In this document: positions 58,041-64,000 of the stretch, piece after piece | Layout of the letters: each line of letters starts with the position of its first letter | How positions within the stretch are numbered: the stretch's first letter is position 1 | Origin: Streblospio benedicti | Taxonomy: Eukaryota; Annelida; Polychaeta; Spionida; Spionidae | Assembly: GCA_019095985.1 (NCBI GenBank) | Contig: CM032666.1 | Span: forward strand, 6,409,282-6,473,281 | Length of the DNA: 64,000 nt | Reading direction: 5' to 3' | Notes under the pieces: generated by a model | Told to the model about the DNA's origin: nothing | What the model saw: the letters and a program-made list of their open reading frames with translations, nothing else | Database searches by the model: none | Made by a program: the position numbers and the translations under genes

Positions 58041-58520
58041 TCGAAGATAAAGGAATTATTTATATGAATGAAATCGCATATTACTGCACATTATTTCCAT
58101 CTAAATTATAAATTTTTAGGACAACTGATAACAGAGATATGATGCAATATCTAGTGTGGTGTTTTATTTTGTCAACTGCCACTACGACGGCCATGCGATA
58201 CTCAGGATTTTCCGACCATAGCACTTGTTTTTTTATTTCACAAATAGGAGGAAGAAGCAAAACTAATATAATACATATCATTGGAAAGAGAAAAAAAATA
58301 AATTCTGAATGAAAAAATATTTGTTGTCATTTTTTATCCCTCCATAATTTATGTTAATTGGGCAGTTTTCATCGGCGCATAATGCCTCAAAAATCCCGGT
58401 CCTATTGATCGCCCATTATCGCTCGTTTATTTTGCCGCCAAACTTGCATTTGTATAATATTTTGATGTGTGTTCTGTCCCCACCAGCCTACTGTGTTGTC
58501 CTTTGTGTAGTGTGTGTGTA

Positions 58521-59122
58521 GTCTCCACCACCTACTGTGGTGTCCATTTGTACCGTCTCCACCACCTACTGTGGTGTCCATTTGTACCGTCTCCACCACC
58601 TACTGTGGTGTCCAATTGTACCATCTCCACCACCTACTGTGGTGTCCATTTGTACCGTCTCCACCACCTACTGTGGTGTCCAATTGTACCGTCTCCACCA
58701 CCTACTGTGGTGTCCATTTGTACCGTCTCCACCACCTACTGTGGTGTCCATTTGTACTGTCTCCACCAACTACTGTGGTGTCCATTTGTACAGTCTCCAC
58801 CAACTACTGTGGTGTCCATTTGTACCGTCTCCACCATCTACTGTGGTGTCCATTTGTACCGTCTCCACCACCTACTGTGGTGTCCATTTGTACTGTCTCC
58901 ACCAACTACTGTGGTGTCCATTTGTACTGTCTCCACCAACTACTGTGGTGTCCATTTGTACCGTCTCCACCACCTACTGTGGTGTCCATTTGTACCGTCT
59001 CCACCACCTACTGTGGTGTCCATCTGTACAGTCTCCACCACCTACTGTGGTGTCCATTTGTACCGTCTCCACCACCTACTGTGGTGTCCATTTGTACCGT
59101 CTCCACCACCTACTGTGGTATC
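58521..59122. repeat. 34-bp minisatellite, about 17-18 units
   Basis: Unit core CACCACCTACTGTGGTGTCC plus ATTTGTACCGTCTC, with variants CACCAAC, CACCATC and TACAGTC. Every unit holds a small inverted repeat (CACCAC / GTGGTG across 5 nt). Because 34 is not a multiple of three and the unit lacks stops in any phase, three overlapping + frames of 205-229 codons are all open; none is evidence of a protein. The array ends 12 bp before the first ATG of the LINE ORF at 59135. Confidence 0.92.
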
Positions 59123-59134
59123 CTGTGTTAGTGT

Positions 59135-59626
59135 GTGCTACTATCTACCAAATTAATCACAATATGTACTGCTAATAACATGCCTCTCTGTGTAATTTTG
59201 TTTCTGGTGTCGGGCAGCCTAATACAGGCAGACAGTGACGAACCTCTCATAGCCGGTCCTGACTCACTTTATCCACCACCACTCCCTGTTAAGCAACTTG
59301 TGTCAGCACCCTCGGCTTTCTCTCTGCTGAGGAAGGAACTCAAGTCACGATGTATGACAACCGTATCACCTAAACACTGGCAGTTGTTGCTCCTGATCAT
59401 TAGTGGTGATGTTAATCCAAACCCTGGCCCTGCTCGAGGAGAACATGTGTTCCCATGTGGTTGGTGTGAGATTCAGTGTGGTCGGAGTTGTGAGGCCATC
59501 TGTTGTGATGAATGTAGTATGTGGTACCATAGATCCTGTGTCAGTTTGTCACAGGAAGAATGTCTACATGCAGATGATGCGTCATGGCGTTGTTTTCATT
59601 GCTCACTGATAGATAGTAATTTATAA
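59135..59626 (+). CDS. LINE N-terminal ORF with 2A-like motif and PHD finger (3'-truncated)
   Basis: The 163-codon frame may really start at the internal ATG near 59180 (MPLCVILFLVSGSLIQA), which gives a signal-peptide-like N-terminus. Around residue 85 is HWQLLLLIISGDVNPNPGP. The end matches the NPGP core of 2A ribosome-skipping peptides known from the N-terminus of APE-type LINEs (CR1/L2 kin of sea urchins and other invertebrates). Directly after it is a PHD-type zinc finger (CGWCEIQCG, CCDECSMWYHRSC, WRCFHC). The E of the D-V-E-x-NPGP consensus is N here, so activity is uncertain. The frame ends just after the finger, and no endonuclease or reverse transcriptase follows, so this is a truncated copy. 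The 34-bp array in front may be its 5' UTR. Confidence 0.78.
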   Translation: MLLSTKLITICTANNMPLCVILFLVSGSLIQADSDEPLIAGPDSLYPPPLPVKQLVSAPSAFSLLRKELKSRCMTTVSPKHWQLLLLIISGDVNPNPGPARGEHVFPCGWCEIQCGRSCEAICCDECSMWYHRSCVSLSQEECLHADDASWRCFHCSLIDSNL

Positions 59627-59636
59627 TAACGGAAAA

Positions 59637-59860
59637 AAATAATATTTTAACACACATCTTCAGGCTAGATTTTATTATAAAAAAATATTTGTCTGTATTT
59701 TTGTGATATATTACAATGCGAATGAAAGGAATGGCTGATCTGTCGCAATTCAATCTGCAATTTCTATAAAACTTTTGTGTGAATTGCTGTAAAAATAATA
59801 TTAACACACATCTTCAGGCTAGATTTTATTATAAAAAAATATTTGTGTCAATTTTACTAC
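59637..59860. repeat. Direct repeat, two copies, ~150-bp spacing
   Basis: AACACACATCTTCAGGCTAGATTTTATTATAAAAAAATATTTGTGT-like segments occur near 59649 and 59801 with few differences. Function unknown. Confidence 0.75.
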
Positions 59861-62100
59861 TTATGCAATGTTTAGCCAGCAGGTGGCAGCATTATGTCAC
59901 TGTTATGATCAATAAGCTAACAGGTGGCAGCACTGTGTGGCAGTGGTTTTATTGCTTGCCAGTGCTTGCCACTAGAGGGCACCACATGGATGTTCTCAAG
60001 AACCTTAAGTCACAATATTGAAAATATTGAAATATTGTGTCACTATCATTACATGGACGCGTCAATAAATTACATTGACAAAATTAAAATTGCAAAAAAA
60101 TTCATATCCTTTAGAATTAGAATATTTCTTACGTAGTACACCTTTGATTATTTGTTTTAAAGTAAGCTATCTCTAAATATGCTTTGTGGACATAATTTAA
60201 GGATTAAATCAGTCCTTCAATGATTAAAACATAGACTTTTACATCACCTCATGTTCTTGAATCATAGGTATTGCTCTGAAAATTTCACAAATAATTTTTT
60301 AAGTGAAAAATCCCAATACATGATTAAAAAATTACAAAATTAAGTTCACCGTGACTAACATACATGTACTCCGTCATGAACATTACATTGACAAGTATTT
60401 CTATGTCAGTAAAAGCAAGTCTATTTGTCTATGTTCGCACTTTCCAACTGGATTATGTTTGAATATTTGTGGTTTTATTTAAAAATTCATCCCTATGGCA
60501 TGATAGATTTTTTTTTCATTTAAAATGTAGATCATAGTTGCTACACATCTAATGATAAACTTGCACTTAAAATAAATGGGAGGTGATTGTGTAAATTTTC
60601 AATAGACCTAGCAGTCATTCGCACATTGTATTTTTAGGTTTCTGTTCACCAGACAATTTTATCTTTTATTAACCTGCATGAATCTATTGATAGAGGTTAA
60701 TATACTAGGTTACTCTACTACTTACAATTCAACAAATCAACAAACACACTGACGTTGCGGCTTCCATCACGGAGCCTTTGAGCGAAGTGACAATAATAGT
60801 CTGCATAAAGATATTAATCTATTGCTCTTTCAACATGCTTTAATTGCTTGTTGTAGGATATTCTTAACAAGAACTATGAGTAGCAACAATTCCAATTCCC
60901 TGCAGAGTACAAGCTAGTTTTCAAACGACCATATGCTGTGGTGTTGTTACAGTAAAGAACGATTATTTTTTGCTGGATGTGGACTTGGTTTGGTGTCATA
61001 TGCACACTTAACCTCTCATAACCTGTTAAGACAATGCAAACCGGCATGTAACATATCTTCAGGTTATGACACAGGCTTGCTTGTAGTGGTGGTAGTGGTC
61101 AGTGTTGGTGATAGTGTAGCGTGCATGCTATTTTTTAAATACAAATGGGTTTGTATGGAAAAGATTCCACCATAATTGTAGATGTATTAGAAGGGTATTT
61201 ATAAATATATTTCCTCCGTTAAATACTATGAATATAAATTCATTAGTAAACAAGGTTGTGGCAGTGTTTTAGCCAGCAAACCATATTCGTATGAGGCCCT
61301 GGACATTCTGTGCAGTGATACCACTATCTGGTTTATGGAAACGGATTGCATATAAATTCAGATATAAAATGACTGCTTACTGTATGAAGTTTCAGCCTAA
61401 TTCATTGGATGGGTCTAAGTCGTGAGATGGTTTCACTTAAGTTCGAAAAGCAGAACAAGTATGCGTTGGTCACATCGCTTCTGCATGAAATTTTAGAGCT
61501 AGGTGGTGTTGGAAGCCAAACAGGTTGGTTTTACCAAACAAGGTCGGGGGAAAATGGGGAGGGAATTAAAACGCTTCATTGAATGACTCTGATAATAATA
61601 TGGTCTAAAACTTCACATAGGAATTATTCCTTTAATCTCCTACGGAGAATAAAATTCAAATGCAAGAATTTTTTTAACTACATAGTTATTAATGTTCTAG
61701 TGAATGAAATAAAACATTACAAAGATTTCCCAGGTTTACTCATAATCATAATAATATGATCACATATATCATAAGTATGATGTTCATTTGGACAAGAAGC
61801 AACCAAACTTCACAAGAGGGTGGCTAAGGGTTTGACAGAATTAAAATGACATTAGAAATAACCGTATACAGAAAATGGCAGACCCATTCCAGGATACACA
61901 ATACTAGCACTTTTAGAATGATACAGGATAAATTAACATGTGGCTCTGATAGTCCGCGATAAAATATTTTTTACACCCATAATGTTTCATTACTAAAAAT
62001 TTCTCCACTTTTCAAGGTACATATACCATGGTTTTCTTTTGGTTTTCTTCTGTTTCGGAACCTGAATAATAGATATGATAATATTACTTTAATTTATAAT
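59861..62100. other. No gene recognised
   Basis: AT-rich. It holds CAGGTGGCAGCA twice near 59880-59935. An 80-codon + frame (60933-61175) ends with a hydrophobic segment (TGLLVVVVVVSVGDSVACMLFF) and a short basic tail. It could pass for a terminal transmembrane exon but lacks a convincing acceptor or family match. Confidence 0.4.
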
Positions 62101-62126
62101 TTAATTTACTTTTCTATTACTTTAAT

Positions 62127-63123
62127 TTATATTTTAAATATTCTGTATATTTGGCCTACAGCACTAGGTCTCATTGTCAAAAGTGTATTGCTTTCTTTTA
62201 CTGCTGTATTATTAATAAGATGAAAAGTTTTCGTTCTAAAGTTTAATTTTGATCTCAATTTTATTCGTAAATGTTTTCGAGCTCCTGAGGACAGCTTTAT
62301 TGTGAAGTGAACTTTAACAGTGTCTTCACATTGGGAGAGAACTTTTGATAGGCACCTGCAAAGTGTTCAAAGCTTATGAAACAAATTTCTTGTACACACT
62401 ACTGAGTAAATGCTGTACTATCTCACAGCTTGTGCATATTATTTTATCAGTATGTAATGACCAGTTATTTAAATGCCAACTTCTTTTCAAAAAACAACTT
62501 TAATGTAAAATGTAAAAATTGTCATATACTGTTCAGTAAATGTTCTTATTTCCTAGTTTTTCCTGACTAATTATTTACTACCTGTACATAGAAATACTTA
62601 CCAATCACCAGACTTGTCTTTAGCTTCAACAGTCATTCCAGGCTTTGTATTAATTTTTCTCAGTCAAGAGAGTGGGATATCCTGCCAAATTGAATTACAA
62701 ACAATTTTTTTACTAACTGAATAGAATTGCAACTGATACACAAGAAATATTACATTTAAATAGATTTATGCCCACAGAAGGCATAAATCTATCAGCGTAT
62801 TTCGATGTTTATATTATATTTCATTTTTGATAATTTGATGAGGCAAGATTATAATGCACATTTATAATAAAGTTGATGAGCTACTCACATCATCAGATGA
62901 ATCATCCTTGCATTCCTCCTCGACCACCTGCGTCTCAACTGGGCTGAGAGAGCAGTCATCAACCAGCATCTTGTAGTCCCCATTTTCAAACTATTGACTA
63001 ACACAATACTGACCAAACAGTCATAATTAAATTTGACTTCTTGAAGCTTACTCTCTGTATCGCTGAGGGTCCTCCTGTCTCAGTTTGTTTATGTAATTCT
63101 TTAGGCGCTTTGCCGAGGACATG
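62127..63123 (-). CDS. Probable host gene, partial model, Tudor/chromo-barrel-like segment
   Basis: Four minus-strand exon candidates. First, 63123-63052 has an acceptor TTTTCCAG, then ATG at 63122 and SSAKRLKNYINKLRQEDPQR, donor GTAAGC. Second, 62990-62889 reads FENGDYKMLVDDC and an acidic CKDDSSDD end, donor GTGAGT. Third, 62642-62602 reads PGMTVEAKDKSGDW, donor GTAAGT. Fourth, 62355-62127 has acceptor CACTTTGCAG and reads CLSKVLSQCEDTVKVHF, then a basic tail to a stop. Exons 2-3-4 join in matching phases. Exons 3-4 together recall a Tudor/chromo-barrel fold (VEAKDxxGxWCxxKV...DxVKVHF), which would bind methylated histone tails, but the usual WxxRYDEW segment is not seen. Exon 1 leaves in phase 2 and exon 2 enters in phase 0, so their direct join does not fit. 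Confidence 0.42.
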
Positions 63124-63726
63124 CTGGAAAAAAAAACAATTTTGTGAACATCTAGTCAAATCATGAATTTCTGGACGATACTTTGAAATGTCACCGCAGA
63201 ATACTTAATGAATTTTGTATTTATGAAGAATACAAACAACCGTTACTTAAAAGCTTGCATTAGATATTATGGCATCATTTGCATGTTTGAAACTGATAAA
63301 CGCATTATACAATATGATGCAGATAGCACAATACGTTTAGAAATTAAATGTAAAATCTTGCAATATGCATATACCTTGGTGTCTTTGAAGAGGTATAAGC
63401 CATCTACTCTACTCCAGACTGCTTTACGATGTCCCATTTAGAAATGACAATTTTACCATCTTTTTCACCATGTTTAATGAAATTTCTTTAAAACTGTGAA
63501 AGTTATTGTTATAATTTTATGTCATCTATCGGCTTTGGTTTGTCTTGATCGATTAACACCAAAACGAATATTCTATGTTGATTGGGTCAGAAATGGCAAG
63601 CGGGCAAATTTGGACACTGTGATTCGACACAAACTGGGAGACTGAATCATATATATAATAATATCTTTTATATCAATCAGTTACTTCCAATCTGTAAATA
63701 TCATTATCATTTGATTCATCAATTTC

Positions 63727-63995
63727 TTCTTCATCTGCTGGATCATTGCGAGTTAGCGGATTCTGACACTGCTCGCCACCCTCACAATAGCAGAACATGT
63801 GCATCCTAGCTTGGAACAGCCACATGTTGCTGTGTGACAACCAGATGATTTACACTTGCAGTGTATTAGCTGTAATGTGGCATTTGGAGCAAAGTTCCAG
63901 CAACTACAGTTCTTGGTATGAGCATGTCCCCATGATCTTGTTCCCAACCATATTCCAGAGGATTCAAGTTCGGTGGAACTTCATCAAGTGCTGAC
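63727..63995 (-). pseudogene. Broken cysteine-rich ORF of a multicopy invertebrate type
   Basis: The minus strand shows a dense cysteine stretch (LIHCKCKSSGCHTATCGCSK then CTCS). It resembles the C-terminal Cys module found at the end of many multicopy invertebrate ORFs of likely transposon origin. It is not in one intact frame and runs toward the window edge, so neither start nor element family can be given. Confidence 0.4.
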
Positions 63996-64000
63996 TTCCA

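Larger units (their letters stand above)
56006..58390. repeat. Tandem duplication of a ~1.2-kb block carrying a LINE 3' end
   Basis: A ~200-bp module (CGATACTCAGGATTTTCCGA, AATAGGAGGAAGAAGCAAAA, TTATGTTAATTGGGCAGTTT) occurs four times, at about 56006, 56970, 57205 and 58185. Between modules 1-2 and 3-4 lies a nearly identical LINE end. The larger period is about 1.2 kb. The module flanks the LINE piece on both sides in the same orientation. Confidence 0.8.

Noticed and set aside
58467-59175. Three long overlapping open frames of 205-229 codons
   Set aside because: All are produced by the stop-free 34-bp minisatellite; no frame is distinguished by composition or motif.
60933-61175. 80-codon frame with a hydrophobic segment
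   Set aside because: Could be a membrane-protein terminal exon, but the hydrophobic run comes from a GTGGTGGTAGTGG repeat and no clear acceptor or homologue supports it.

Overview
This is a eukaryotic, animal-type window. It is AT-rich, has spliced host genes with kilobase-scale introns, and is dominated by transposable elements. LINEs of the L2/CR1 kind, one with a 2A-like motif and a PHD finger, occur beside a Penelope-like element, piggyBac, hAT, Tc1/mariner or pogo-type MITEs, broken Ty3/gypsy copies and a tRNA-derived SINE. That mixture fits a marine invertebrate (echinoderm, hemichordate, cephalochordate or mollusc), but the sequence alone does not decide which. There is no bacterial-style operon, CRISPR array or rRNA.

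Region 1-8.7 kb holds a SINE followed by a scrap of LINE (1.49-1.95 kb), a foldback repeat (5.55-6.10 kb) and a short Penelope-like copy with a 15-bp target-site duplication (6.32-6.97 kb). The Penelope copy sits directly upstream of a small acidic/proline-rich ORF. A TATA-like box lies at 7.76 kb. Region 8.79-25.63 kb is the best host gene: seven coding exons on the + strand whose phases all match and whose lengths sum to 484 codons. I do not recognise the protein. It has a conserved-looking N-terminal half, a coiled coil, a basic patch and a long proline-rich C-terminal exon. Its introns carry nested MITEs, two hAT MITEs with perfect 8-bp duplications, and a 5'-truncated L2-like LINE.

Region 25.6-35.5 kb is a tandem array: three 213-bp units, then nine units of about 0.7 kb. 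Each large unit has two exon-like segments with conserved splice signals. All nine copies of the first segment are open in one frame, and that frame is compatible with the donor of exon 6 of the host gene. A further exon-like ORF lies at 40.46 kb. DNA transposons that landed in the array date its duplications.

Region 35.5-44.1 kb holds more MITEs, a ~3-kb foldback element and broken Ty3/gypsy remains. Region 44.6-52.7 kb is a set of segmental duplications with four arrays of a 75-bp minisatellite, two piggyBac copies (one with a complete DDD triad) and two LINE tails. Region 52.7-59.7 kb has a foldback element, another gypsy fragment, a tandemly duplicated LINE 3' end, and a 34-bp minisatellite leading into the 2A/PHD LINE ORF. 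Region 59.7-62.1 kb looks empty of genes. Region 62.1-63.1 kb on the - strand carries exons of a probable host gene with a Tudor/chromo-barrel-like segment, and the right edge has a broken cysteine-rich ORF.
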